Part shown: positions 46,701 to 56,725 of the stretch, in pieces | Layout: the number at the start of each line of letters is the position of its first letter | Position numbering within the stretch: position 1 is the stretch's first letter | Assembly (NCBI GenBank): GCA_025526915.1 | Contig: JAHLKH010000168.1 | Coordinates: forward strand, 1-62,304 | Length of the DNA stretch: 62,304 nt | Direction of reading: 5' to 3' | Origin: Entophlyctis helioformis | Lineage: Eukaryota; Chytridiomycota; Chytridiomycetes; Chytridiales; Chytriomycetaceae | Position numbers and translations under genes: made by a program | The notes under the pieces: model-generated | The model's database searches: none | What the model saw: the letters and a program-made list of their open reading frames with translations, nothing else | What the model was told of the DNA's origin: nothing

Positions 46701-49700
46701 CGACAAAACGGCCGGTGTAGCTGACGGTTCGAACTTGCTCTTGACTTGCTGGTCGGGCTTGCGAACGGACACGTCGCAGCCAAAGACGCGCAGGTGCTCG
46801 ATGTTGGGCTTGCGGCCGTAGAGCATCTGGAATGGCGTCATTGGTCCGCCCAGGCCCGAGTGCGGCAGTCGATTGCGTGTGTAGACGGCCGCCTCGAACG
46901 CCAGGTACCAGAAACCAATCGACATCTTGGCATGGATGAGCATGGCCCGTGCTCTGCCTGTGATCACGCCAATGATGCGCTCGACAAAGCCATTCTGGTC
47001 AGACATCTCGGTCGGCACGGCGTACAGCACGGTTCCCCGTTTCTTGCAGAATCGCTGCAGCTTTCGGTTCTTGAACTCGCCGCCCTTGTCTGACGTGATG
47101 TGCATGATCTGCTTCTTGAATTGCGTCTGCACCATCTTGTAAAAGTCGATGATAATCCCGGCGGCTTGCTTCTTGGCTGTCATGCCGAATACCCAGGTGT
47201 ACCGAGTGTGGACGTCGATGATGAACAGAGCGTACTTGTATCCCTTGTTGACGCTGCCCGTGTCCACCTGTCCAAAAGTGTCGACATGGATCCGCTCAAA
47301 TGCAGCAGTGGTCGCTGGCGCCTGGCTCGGCCGGTGCGCATGGTGCTTGTGCAGCGCATCATGGCACGTTTGACAGTGTCGGACCGTTGCGACCTTGGGC
47401 ATGACGCTTGGATCTGCGCCCTCACACGCCGCCAGAATGTGCTTGACGACGCGTTTGCTCATGTGGCCGCAGCGAGCATGCCAGACCTCGGGGGACACCT
47501 TGCCGGTTGGCGCGTACATCGCCGTGCTGTCGTCTGTGTCGCCATATAGCAGAATCAGGTTGCTGGCTGTCGGCTTGATCTGCGAGAGGACAACGCCGTC
47601 CTTGGACAGCTGAGCTCCCTCAGTGTTGATGCGCGTCTCAATGCCTTTGGATGCGAGTGCGAGTGGTGGGATCAGGTCGTGCTCGATCGACGGCACATGC
47701 AGCGCTTCCAACTCTACACGCTCATCTGCTCCAACTGCGACAGACAGTGTGCCTGACTCGCGCGCGACAATGCTGGAACCATCTGCCGTTGCGAATCTGA
47801 CCGGGTCAATCGGCTTGATGTTTGATAGCCGCGAGGAGTCGCCGACCATGGCCCGTGAGGCACCCGAATCTAAAAGGCCGGCACGCGAGTAGGTGGAGCG
47901 GGATTCATTAGCAACCTTGGCCGCACCAGACACATGGAAGCGTCCAGTGCAGTTGTCAATCGCCTGGCCCCTTTCGCCGCCACACCAAGCACAGAGGCCC
48001 TTGTTGACCCGCTGCTCAGCCAGCTCTTTCGAGATGCCCTGACGACTGAGAGCCTTGAGGAACCCCTCCTTCAGGATGTGCACGCTGGGCCTCGATCTGT
48101 CGGCCGACGGATTGCCACGTGGACCGCGAAATTCTACCGCAGCGGCGGCACTTCCCGACGATGGCGTCGAAACTGGTGCCTTGAGGTGAGTCGGCGTGCT
48201 CTCCTTAATGGCCTCGAGGAGCCCGATAAGGCGCTGGTGCTTGTCCGTCACTTTTGAGTCCTTGACGAACTTGCTGACCTCATGGTTGATCCACGAGTAG
48301 GAGTTGTCCTCGCCGATAGCGCTCCAAAGTGCGTCCCAGACCTCCTTGAACTTTGGCGTGGCCTTGATGAAGCCCATCTCGTTCCTGATGGCCACGATGC
48401 GCTGCCAGATGTCGCCGACTGTCTCGTTCTTGTTGGCCTTGAAAGTCGAGAGCTTCTTGGCGAGGACGTCGACACGCTCTTGGTCTCTGTTGTTGAAGTG
48501 CTCCTTGATGGCCGCCATGGCTTCCTTCGTCGTCCGTACCTTGTTGTCGTCATCGGTCGAAAACAGCAGGTGGTAGTACTCCTCGGGCAGTAGGTCCTTG
48601 ATGATACTCCCGAGCTGTCGACGAGCAAGCTTCAGCTCGAGCTGGTGCTCTTTCTTTGCGACGGCGACCGGTGCGGCCTTATTGTCGGTGTCAGCCGCCG
48701 ACGACGCTACGGGCTCATCGACGGTCGCCTCCTGCTCATCGTCAAGCGCCAAGTCTGATAGGGCCTCCTGGCATCCTCTGTTCTTCGCCTCGCTGATGAC
48801 CCTGGAGACGAAGCTGTCGAAGCTGACTTTGTCGAAAGCCGCTTTGGTGTAGCCGCTGACTGCGAGTGCGGATGTGTCCGCTGGGCTCATAACCGTAAGA
48901 GCCGGACTGCTGCCGGTACTGTTGATGCTGTTGGTGACCGTCTCTGTTGCCTGCTTGTGGGCGACAGTATTTGTTGGTTGCACACGTAAACTTTAATAAA
49001 ATGAAATCTGGCGGAAATACATCGCCGAACACACACACAAACGTGTGCGACCAGCTCCTTTGGTCGGCGCTGCCGCGGATGCCTCTGCCGATGTCGAGCC
49101 CGACGTCTTGTGCGGGTCAAACGCAGTCCGCAGTCTCTTTCTGCCTGATCTACCAGATGGCTGCTGCTGCTGGTCGCTGCGATCATGGGCAGCGTCGTGA
49201 TCAGGACTCGCACGCTTGGCGGCATTCACGGCACTGCCCTTGCGCGATGGGGCGGCTGGGGCCGGCGTTGATGCTTGCTTCGTGGTCGATTCAGGAGCAG
49301 TTTCAGCGGCTGGAGGCACTTGCTTGCGAGCCCGGCCAGATCTGCTGCCCGCGTCCTTTGCGACTGCTTTAGGCTCCTGCGTCTGCACTTTTGGTGCGGC
49401 TTGCTGCTGTGGATGCTGATGCGTGACATCGTGTTGGCTCTCTTTTGAGTGACCGGCATCTCCTAGGAGCGCATCCAGGTTCAGCTCGCGCAGCATGTCG
49501 TCAGCGGTTTCCATCGACTTGGACGCCTCGATCTGAGCCAGACTGGGCACGTTGGCAAGGGCATTCAGACGCGACACATCTGCCTTGAGACTGGCAATCT
49601 GGTTGTCCTTTTGCCGCAGTGCGTTTTGGTACTCCATCTCCTTGTGCTTGGCAATCGAGTTCCACTGCGCAGTCTTGTACTCAATGTCCCGTGTGCGCTG

Positions 49701-52700
49701 CGTCTGCATCAGTCTAAAGCATATCTTGGCATTGATCGCCTCCGCCAGCAAGCACAAACCTGCTCATGCGTCTCGTTGCGCTCTCGCTCCAGCTTGCGGA
49801 TATGTGTCGCCAGCTCTTCCATGCGATGCGTACTCTTCTCCACAATGGTCTGCAAGACTGCAATCAGCATTGGAGTCGATGCACATATGCCGGATCACGC
49901 ACCGTCAGCTTACTCACCCGGCACCGGTCGCGTTCTTGCTGCAGCTCTTCCTGCAGTCGGCGCTCGTTGCCCTTTCCGCTTTCCACGCTTCGCAATTCGC
50001 GTTCAAGACGATCGACCGTCTCTTGCATCGAGACCTTGTCTTTGAAAGCCACATCACGTTCAGCCTCGGCAGCGTCGGCCTTGGCAGCAGTGTCTCGCAT
50101 AGAGTGCTGCAACAGTTCCATTTCCTTCTCGACTGCAGCCGTCTTGGCTTCAGCCTCCCTATGACTGCCATGGTGTCAGTCTTGCTGTTTGGCTTGCCAT
50201 AGATGTTGCCATATCGCGGCCAACACATACGAATGCAAAGCATCTGCCAGAGCCTGCTGGAGCGTGGAAATCTCGGCTTGGTGCACTGCATCCACCTGTG
50301 CATGTTGGTCCTTGAGCATTGTCATTGCATTTCCGGCGGACGACTCGGTGTTTGCCATCTCGTCCATCATGCGGTTAATGCTGCGTAAGCAGTGTCAGCA
50401 ACGAGCATCTCGAGCGTCATACACACAATGTCGGCCGATGCATGTTCACCTGATCTGCAGTTCAGCACACTCGCGTTTGGCTTGCTCCAGGTCGCCCGTC
50501 AGCTGATCCTTTACTGCTTCAAGACCAGCCATACCATCCAGCGATCGCCTGCGCTCCTGTTCAGCACTGCATCCATGGAGCAATGCGCTGCCGTCAGTCA
50601 TGTACACATGCCGCCTGCTTTGGAAAACGACCAACCTGGCTATGCACTGCGCCATCTCGGCCGTCAAACGGTCAATCTCGATCTTTGCAGACGCCAGTGC
50701 CATGGCCTTGTCAGATTCAACCTGCAGTCCCCGTTCGAGCGCCTCCCGAGCAGCCTTTTGAGCATCAACCAGCGCATCTTGCAGACTTTTGATGCTCTCC
50801 TGCAGCTCTCTGCACTTTGTCTCGCGAGCAAGCAGTTGCTGTTGGATCTCCTGAGTCGTGTCCTTGGCGCATCCAAGGTTCGTCTCGAGCGTCGTGCAGT
50901 ACGCATCCATCTTGACCTTGTCAAGAGCCTGGGCTGTGGCTCTGGTCTGCATTTCAAGCTCGAGCTCTGCGATACGTGTCTTGAGCTGCTCCATCTCGGC
51001 AACCCTGGTCTTCATCGCTGCCTCAAACTCCTGCTTCGCCGTGGCGTGACTTTTGTCGGCATTGCCCAGCTGCTCCTTGATGCTGGAAATGTCTTCAAGG
51101 AGCGACGCCTTCTGATCAGCAAGAGACTGGATATGGCTGGCCATTGCATCGCGAGTCTCTTGGTCTTGTTGGGGGATCACTCAAATGTGTTAGATGAGCC
51201 GGACATAGTGGACAACAAATGCAGCACAACTCACGGCTCTTGCGCAGTTCTTCTGCTTCCTTGCCAATCCTGTCTTTCTCTTCTGCGAGCATCCTGCATT
51301 CTGTCGACTTGGCCTCCATCTTTCTGGTCAAGTCGCGTATCTGCTGCATGACCAGTCGCCCCTTGTCTTCGAGCTTGTGGATCGTCGTCTGGTACAGCCT
51401 GACCGTCTTTTTGAGCCGATCAATGCTTCGCACGTCAAGCATACCACATTGAATGTCAGCCAAGAGTCCATCGACAATGGAAACTCTCATGAGATCAATC
51501 TTACCCTTCTTGAGCCATGGTGATGGCTTTACGTTGGACGACACTGGCATCACAGACAGCGGCAGACTCTTGCTTGAGCTGGTCGAGGGCAACGGCCTGG
51601 GCAGCACAGATCTCACTCGACTCGTCTCGCTCGGCTCGCACGGCCGCCAGCTCACGCTGCAGCTCCTCCTTTTGGATGTGCAGTTTCTGCGTGAGCAGCA
51701 GGATCTCGCCCATTTCGTCAATATTCTGCGACGGCATGAACTGAGGCTGCTTGACCGAGGGCGATCTCTGCCGCTGCTGATGCTGCATCTGGTCTGGCGG
51801 CTCCTGGAATGAATGGCGGTGTGGAGAAGGGATGCTCGGTGGCAAAGTATCAGGAGTCGGTACGCTGCCAGTCAACCCATGTCGCTTGAGACGAGACAGC
51901 AAGCCGCTGCTTGAGGGTGCAGGCATGGACTGATCCTCATCCTGGGAGATTTGCGCTGGCTGATGGCGGCTCGGCGCAGTGGACGCCTCAGAGTCTGACG
52001 GCGACGCCTGCTTCTGCTTCTGCTGAAATGGCGATCCAAGCGGATGCGATGACTTGGATGCTGACAGAGACGCGTCAAACGACTGCGGCAGAGAGAGGCT
52101 CGATGATCGATAGGATGGTTGTGCAAGCGGTGTGGTCGGTCTGGATGATGGCGACGGCAGATGCGTGCGTGCAGCAAACAGCGCCGTCGGTGCAGGCTGG
52201 TCGTCTTGGTTGTGCGACCCAAACTGCCCGCCATCCGTCGGCTGTGCGGCTTTCTGGTGTGGCGCATGGCCGCTGTCTTGCACGGCACGGCTGTTGGGCG
52301 GTGAGACAATACCCGAGTGTGGCTGTGGTGTCTGAAAGTGGTTCTGTGGCTGTGCGAGATGGGTCTGCGGCAGGCGGAAACGCGTCTGGCCAGAGGGCAG
52401 CGTCACAACAGGCGATCCATGCGTGTGAGACAGCGGGCCGGCCTGCGCGTCAGAGCTGGATGCGGGCTGCCTGCCTGGCGTGCGAGACAGCGACGACGAG
52501 CCTGGCCTGGACGAGGCAGGCTGGTGCAGCTGCGTGTGAGGCAGGGACGATTGCAGTGTCGTCGGGACGTGTCTCTGGAACCGAAAGTGCAGTGGCGATG
52601 CACCTTGCCCGGCGGATGCGCCGGGGCGTCGCGGCGCCTCAAAGGAAAACTGCCGTGGCGGGCCAGCTGCCGCGTGGGCTGCTGTTGGCGTGTCTCCTGG

Positions 52701-52805
52701 CATTGCCGATCCCATCGGGGCGTGGTGGCTACTGGCGATGGCGCTGGGATGGCCGCCGTCGGCAGCATCAGGCGTGCGGTCGTCCATGCGGTCGTTGTCG
52801 TCCAT
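43747..52805 (-). CDS. Long coiled-coil protein gene, last exon split by a copia element
   Basis: The N-terminal exon (52805-51505) is Ser/Gln/Pro-rich, then becomes helical (NIDEMGEILLLTQKLHIQKE). Downstream exons are near 51430-51240, 51175-50640, 50570-50455, 50385-50230, 50160-49920, 49860-49765 and 49710-49044. They encode nearly continuous heptad-rich coiled coil (for example RLKKTVRLYQTTIHKLEDKG, AEMEQLKTRIAELELEMQ). The tail after the insertion runs 44174-43747 and ends Asp/Ser-rich (GDSSDLFGNAW). At the insertion, GAGRT on one side and VQPSSLEIVRE on the other are in the same frame once the element and one TGTGC copy are removed. The role is unknown; architecture suits a spindle, synaptonemal or structural scaffold. 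As sequenced the gene would end inside the LTR, with loss of about 140 residues. The start could lie in an upstream exon. Confidence 0.7.
44175..44324 (-). repeat. 3' LTR of the copia element
   Basis: 150 bp, identical to 48894-49043 by eye. The sense strand starts CGTTTGTG and ends CTCTTACG, so the ends are CGT...ACG rather than the usual TG...CA. An AATAAAA-like stretch (plus-strand position about 44275) is also present. Confidence 0.95.
44325..44334 (-). other. Polypurine tract
   Basis: The sense sequence CGAGGAGGAG abuts the 3' LTR, as expected for the plus-strand primer. Confidence 0.75.
44335..46719 (-). CDS. Copia reverse transcriptase and RNase H
   Basis: This continues pol in a second frame after the apparent 1-nt loss; conserved pol sequence (FVGYSEKDKNY) starts about 46720. 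The RT has NGLLAQGVF, LDVSQAFTNGEI and the active site ILVHVDDILV (VDD with preceding His instead of Tyr). The RNase H has WADASHNDKEDGR, TLESEYVA and IYTDNSANFYVSSG. An expanded TTC microsatellite at 46264-46306 encodes a Lys run in the linker. The stop is followed directly by the polypurine tract. Confidence 0.88.
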   Translation of the reverse strand, partial: YTGRFVGYSEKDKNYIVWNGRRLEDEFEVIFMEESFGRLRIDNYNEADIRTLVRPPPPAQPRTSGAEDSESEDVPFHTAATHTIGDDEDSSDGASSMMDVVPDFAVLEPWWNRRSPPQMIRLRRSMIRVMMSLPVSRAKKKKKKKKKKKREEEKMMKMMIATLGGCCGGPQDEEEEPPADAAMDGPEPDAPAARQPADHSTRLRARTGPQPDYGSQMTSRSSSSRRKSKRASTNRASAAVEKAIKRAATADLSAPFAEVHEDDLIIVDMRAADIVLPETYKDVLKHDLVKQFIAAGRKEVNGLLAQGVFTIGNPPKGVFIITSKWVYSVKSNDKGFATIAKARLVARGFMQMPDRDYKFTYAPTVEPASMRILLTIAAVKDWAIGQLDVSQAFTNGEIEPGLSLWMRLPDGCGELSGKCVMLNKSLYGLKQAAHQWNEALVVHLEKMGFKQCLYDRCLFMRGSGDNGEYILVHVDDILVLAKEQRRIDRIKTEINSGFKTKDCGDLHHFLGISFKRDRLKRTITMSQTAFWEDVLKRVDMTDCKPTSVPMVPGADCTPATDQELASGPVAFPYAKMIGAVNWGALVMRPDISKAVSVLSSFMAKPAERHVALLRHLLRYVKGTMDAGLTIGGLERIVLEGWADASHNDKEDGRFTTGYVCTVARAPVIWRSKKQPFASLSTLESEYVATTQCGRDIIWLRHLLNEIGFPQTGPTPIYTDNSANFYVSSGKAPNKHVRHLAPVFHFTPEKVKDKLIEIKQVPTADMVADILTKPLVPITHGRHRETLRISTPASQ
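46720..48890 (-). CDS. Copia gag, aspartic protease and integrase
   Basis: Frame opening at ATG 48890 inside the primer-binding site. Gag is helical (about 300 aa) with a degenerate Cys-rich knuckle (CAWCGGERGQAIDNC). The protease active site is LLDSGASRAM. The integrase has the HHCC zinc motif (HARCGHMSKRVV ... CQTCHD) and the D,D-35-E core: HVDTFG, SDKGGEF and NGFVERIIGVI. The frame is lost near 46720-46728, where one base appears missing, after VKSKFEP. The Met at 48983 lies inside the LTR and is not the likely start. Confidence 0.88.
48883..48893 (-). other. Primer-binding site (initiator-Met half-tRNA type)
   Basis: The sense sequence GTTATGAGCCC directly follows the 5' LTR. Its complement GGGCTCATAAC is the anticodon stem-loop of initiator tRNA-Met, the internal half-tRNA priming used by many copia elements. 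The ATG within it (48890-48888) is also the likely gag start. Confidence 0.85.
48894..49043 (-). repeat. 5' LTR of the copia element
   Basis: Identical to the 3' LTR. It is expected to carry the element's promoter. It is flanked outside by TGTGC (49044-49048) and inside by the primer-binding site. Confidence 0.95.
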
Positions 52806-53022
52806 GAGGCGATCCCTGCCAGACAAACGAGTGGCGCAGGGGAAAGAGCGTCAGTGCAGCAAGCGAATGGATGAATAGACTGCGATGAATAGGGCGGGAT
52901 GGCTAGGTGGCTGGCTGGTTTAGTAAGCTGTTTGTTATTGGTGCTGTGGCTTGAATGGAAATGTAAGGATAACAGGGCGGGATCAGACACGACAGAGGGA
53001 CGCGACGAGGATTGCGTTGCAG

Positions 53023-55145
53023 TCAATTCCACAGCGATCTGATGGGAGGAGAGGTGGGCAGCAGGCGCGTCGAGACGACAGCCTTGGCCATCAAACCAAG
53101 GAGCGAGTTGTCCGGGGCAGCAGAGTTGCCCGGCGCGCGCTGGTTCTGCGGCTGGTTCCAGGAGAGATATGTGTGGTCGCCGAGTTTTCTGTGTGCAAAA
53201 GAGCGGCATGCCAGTGAGATTGCATGCCAGCAAACAACAGCTCAGGCTACAACGGAGCACATGTACCTGGGCTTGAGCATGTGGCGGGCAAGGAACGCAA
53301 TTCCAAGAGCCCAGCAGATGGTGCCGACGCAAATGTATGCAATGCCAAGGAAGGGGTTCTTGCCACCAAGGACAGACACAGACGACAGCACAATCGACTT
53401 GGTGCCACTGTAGCGACCCACGTCAAAGTTCTGCTTGATGTCGACCTGCCAGGTGCCGCGGGGAAGCACGCTCTCGACGTTGCGGCCCCAGAGCTTGCGG
53501 AACGTGGGCAGGCCAGCAGTGCGCATCCACACGTGCAGACGCTCAAGAGTCTTGAGATCGGGCAGGTTGGTGGAGTTGTAGCCGTTTGCGTACTTTTCGG
53601 GCCAAGCCTTGCGCCAGTAGGGCGCGGGATGAGCGTGGTGGGGATCTTGCTGGCGTCGAAGGGCAGCTTGGTCGGGTCAATGGCGGCAAACTTGTCCCGC
53701 ATCAGACGGCCAAGCGATGCCGTTTGGCGAGAACTTGTAGATGACACTGGTTGAGCTGGACGGCGAGCAGACCTGGCCGCCGCTGAACTGGAACGGCGAC
53801 GTGATGCAGCTCAGGTCCGAGATCTCATCTGCAAGGGCGAACAAGAGGGCTGGTCAGCCGACAGTGGCTACAAGAGGAAGAGTGCAAACGCGAGCATTAC
53901 CAGAAAAGAGAGAGTTGGCAATAAGACCGCAAGGGTAGTACTGCGGGTCGGGATCGTTGGCAGCCTTGTTTCCGATGGTAACGTTGACGCCATTGGCAAT
54001 GACCCACTCGGTGCCGTTGGCAGGGACGCCGAAGCGGCTCGCAGTTGTTGTCGAGCGCGTTGGCAGGCCTGTACTCGAGCAGCTGCTTGCTGTCAAAGGA
54101 CTTGACATAGCGACGGTTGTTCTGGAAGAAGTTGGTGAGGCGGTAGTACATGAAGACGGGGGCGGGGATGTCGTTGGCGATGTTAAACTGGATGGAGCAG
54201 ATCTGCGACGCCGGGTCGTATTTCCACTGCGAGATCGGGCTGCCAGCCTCGGCGGCCCAAAGACGTTCGTGGCTGTCGTGGGAGCACTTTGTGTAGTCGA
54301 ATGCGACCTGGACAACCTGCAGGGGGCGTGTGCAGCAGCGTCAGTATGGTGTGCCGATGCTGATGGTAGTGCAGCTGGCTCGCTGGCTGCAATATGGCTC
54401 GGCAGTGCCACACATTGCCAGAACAACATAGCAGCAGGCAAGATGGGGGAGGCCAAGCGGCTGCTGGCGAACGAGGCTTGTGGCAATACTTACTCTGTCC
54501 GAGGCCAGATACAGGCCGATGCCGAGCGGCACAAAGACGATGCCGATGAGGAAGAAGGTCGGCAGCACGGTCTTGGGCGTGAGCAGCGGCTGCCAGGCCT
54601 TGAGGCGCTGCTGTTTGAACGCCGTGTCTGTTGGATCCATCCACACCGCCGCCCATCAGCCGCCCCGACGTGCCATCCACAGGCAACAACAAACGAGGAC
54701 GGCGGCGGCACAGCACAGCAGCACGACGGCAGCAGCAGCAGCCAGGATGGCGGTGGCAGTGGGATGCAGCAGCAGCGTCAGTACAGCGGCAGGGAGAGCA
54801 GGCAGATGGGGCAGCAGTGGCGCCGTGAAAGCAGCGCCGGTGTGCGCTGCCACTCTCGCTGCTCATCCCGTCCGCCAGGCCCGGCAGCGCATCCATCCAC
54901 CGCAGCCACTCGCTCGCTACGCCAACAAACGGGCCGGCCAAAGCCTCGCTGGCACCGAGTGGCTGTCTGCCAGGTGCCGCAGAGCGAGAGAGCCAGCAAG
55001 AGGGCGAGCAAGGAAGAGGGCGAGAGCAGAGGACGGACGAGCAGCGGCAGACGGCGGACAGAGCAGGGGCCGGGCATCTGTCCCGCCGGCACACGCTGGG
55101 CATATACGCACTCTGCGGCTTCTTGGACTCGGGGTTCTTGCTCAT
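53023..55145 (-). CDS. Cdc50/Lem3-family P4-ATPase subunit (three apparent frameshifts)
   Basis: Exons 55145-55112, 54627-54494, 54316-53901, 53828-53267 and 53188-53023. The N-terminal cytosolic motif [13 protein letters not shown] precedes TM1 ([18 protein letters not shown]). The ectodomain has [24 protein letters not shown], the [13 protein letters not shown] hallmark and a Trp/Tyr-rich region ([10 protein letters not shown]). TM2 is in [22 protein letters not shown], with C-terminal [12 protein letters not shown]. Cdc50 proteins chaperone and activate lipid flippases in the secretory pathway. Conserved sequence changes frame near 54031-54040, 53699-53705 and 53620-53630. No introns explain this. 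Either local sequence errors or a recent pseudogene; every exon junction is otherwise intact. Confidence 0.85.
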
Positions 55146-55247
55146 GGTGCCGGCGTGCCTTGAGATGGCCAGCGAGCCATGCCGTGGTCGTGGGTCAGCC
55201 TGCAAAGACAGCCAGCGGACGGCGCACATCTGCGAGGGCAGCCTCGC

Positions 55248-55350
55248 CTACCTAGATTGCTCAGTGACTCGTCAGGTCGATCGGAGGAGCCCCGAGCCAA
55301 TAAATCGACGCGGGAGTGGCTGGATGGCTGTCGTGTCACGTGACTGGTCA
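55248..55350 (-). promoter_or_regulatory. CACGTG/CCAAT promoter module, copy B
   Basis: About 103 nt upstream of the Cdc50 ATG. It has ATTGCTCAGTGAC, GGTCGATCGGAGGAGCCCC, CCAATAAATC and two CACGTG boxes in TCACGTGAC context. Order and spacing parallel copy A at 14476-14580. It also lies upstream of the divergent isomerase-like gene at 55515. Confidence 0.55.
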
Positions 55351-55514
55351 CGTGACTTGCTGGCTGGCTACGTATGTCGAGTGCGCCGAGTGCGCCGAGT
55401 GCGACAAGTGCGCCAAGAAGAGATGCAAGTGTCGGCAAGCGGCAGCAAGCGGCAGCATGCACCAGATCCCGCCGGCCATCTGGGCCACCGCCCAAGCCAC
55501 CTGATCCGTTGACG

Positions 55515-56532
55515 ATGCCTGCCGTCGTTTGCGCGACAGCTGGCAACACGACGATGCCGATTGCGCTGTTCAGATCGCTGTGGGGCCTGTCCGAGCCTTG
55601 GGAGGAAGCGCTCCCCAAGCTCAAGGCGTCGGGCTTTGCAGGGGTCGAAGCCTCGCTTCTGGGCAAGTGTCTGCTCCTCGCACCATCCCCACTCTCCCCG
55701 CTCTCCTTCCTCGCACTCGCTAAGACCTGCTCCCATCTGCCTCCATCCGCGGTCACCAGACGTCGGCTTCCCAAACGTCGACCGCTTTGTGTCGCTGCTC
55801 AGAGAGCACAGGCTTCAGTGGATCTGTGGTCTGTACACGTCGTGGGCCGACTACCAGGGCAAATGGGAGCGTCTGCCCGTGGCAACCCACCTGTCCAACT
55901 TTGCCTCGCAGATCGCGTCGGTGCAGTCCATCTCCGAGCCGCCCGTGCACATCAACTGCCACTCTGGATCCGACGCATTCACGCTGGCGCAGTCGCTCGA
56001 CTTTTTCAGGGCTTGCAAGGGCATCCAGGACGCTGCCCGTCTGGACATCCCGCTGTCGCACGAGACGCATCGCGGGAGGAGCCTGTACTCGCCGTGGATC
56101 GCCATGGAGATTGCCGCCGCCGTGCCCGAGATCCAGTTCACACTGGACGTGAGCCACTGGGTCGTCGTGGCCGAGCGGCACCTGGAGCCTGAGGACATTG
56201 ATCTGGTTCTGCGGCGCACGGCGCATATGCATGCGCGTGTCGGTACGCCGCAGGCACCGCAGATTGATGATCCGCGCGACCCCGAGAACGAGGTGCATGT
56301 CAAGGCTCACGAGCGGCTGTGGCGCGCTGTTGTTGCGTACCAGTCCCAAAACGGCCGACTCACGACGACTGTGACGCCAGAGTACGGTCCGATTGACGAG
56401 CTGTACATGCCGCGCAACGTGCTCAAGGTCGAAGGATCGGTGACAACGCGCACGACCGCCCGCCAGCTGGACGAGCTCATCTTTGACGAAGGCGAGCGAC
56501 TCAAGACATCGCTGCTTAGCCAGCCAGCCTGA
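55515..56532 (+). CDS. Sugar-phosphate isomerase/epimerase-like TIM barrel protein
   Basis: Two exons, 55515-55662 and 55760-56532 (306 aa), joined over a GC-AG intron (donor CTGG|GCAAGT). The xylose-isomerase-like (AP endonuclease 2) fold is suggested by ALPKLKASGFAGVEASLL, VHINCHSGSDAFTLAQSLDFF, IPLSHETHRGRSLYSPW, FTLDVSHWVVVAER, VLRRTAHMHARVGTPQAPQ and TPEYGP. Metal-ligand-type residues fit the family: Glu of SHETH, Asp of LDVSH, His/Arg of HARVG and Glu of PEYGP. The substrate is unknown; hydroxypyruvate-isomerase or myo-inosose-type chemistry are alternatives. It is divergent from the Cdc50 gene. Confidence 0.8.
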
Positions 56533-56725
56533 TACTTTTCTTGCCTTCAATCTGCCTGCCGGCCCAACCACATGAACCAACATGCGATGAAATTCAAAAG
56601 TGTATTTTGCAACGCCAACCCTATGGCCTTGAGACGGTCCGGTCCGGTCGTGCACCCTGCACCTCTTTCCTACCACCGCGATCCACCCCTTATTCTCTCT
56701 CAAGTGCACAGCCAGCACCGCATCC

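Larger units (their letters stand above)
44175..49043 (-). mobile_element. Ty1/copia LTR retrotransposon, nearly intact
   Basis: 4,869 bp, sense strand minus. It has two identical 150-bp LTRs and a 5-bp target-site duplication TGTGC (44170-44174 and 49044-49048). It carries a primer-binding site for initiator-Met tRNA, gag-protease-integrase, reverse transcriptase-RNase H, and a polypurine tract. The integrase-before-RT order is diagnostic for Ty1/copia (Pseudoviridae). LTR identity implies a recent insertion. One frame change in pol separates the two reading frames. Confidence 0.97.
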
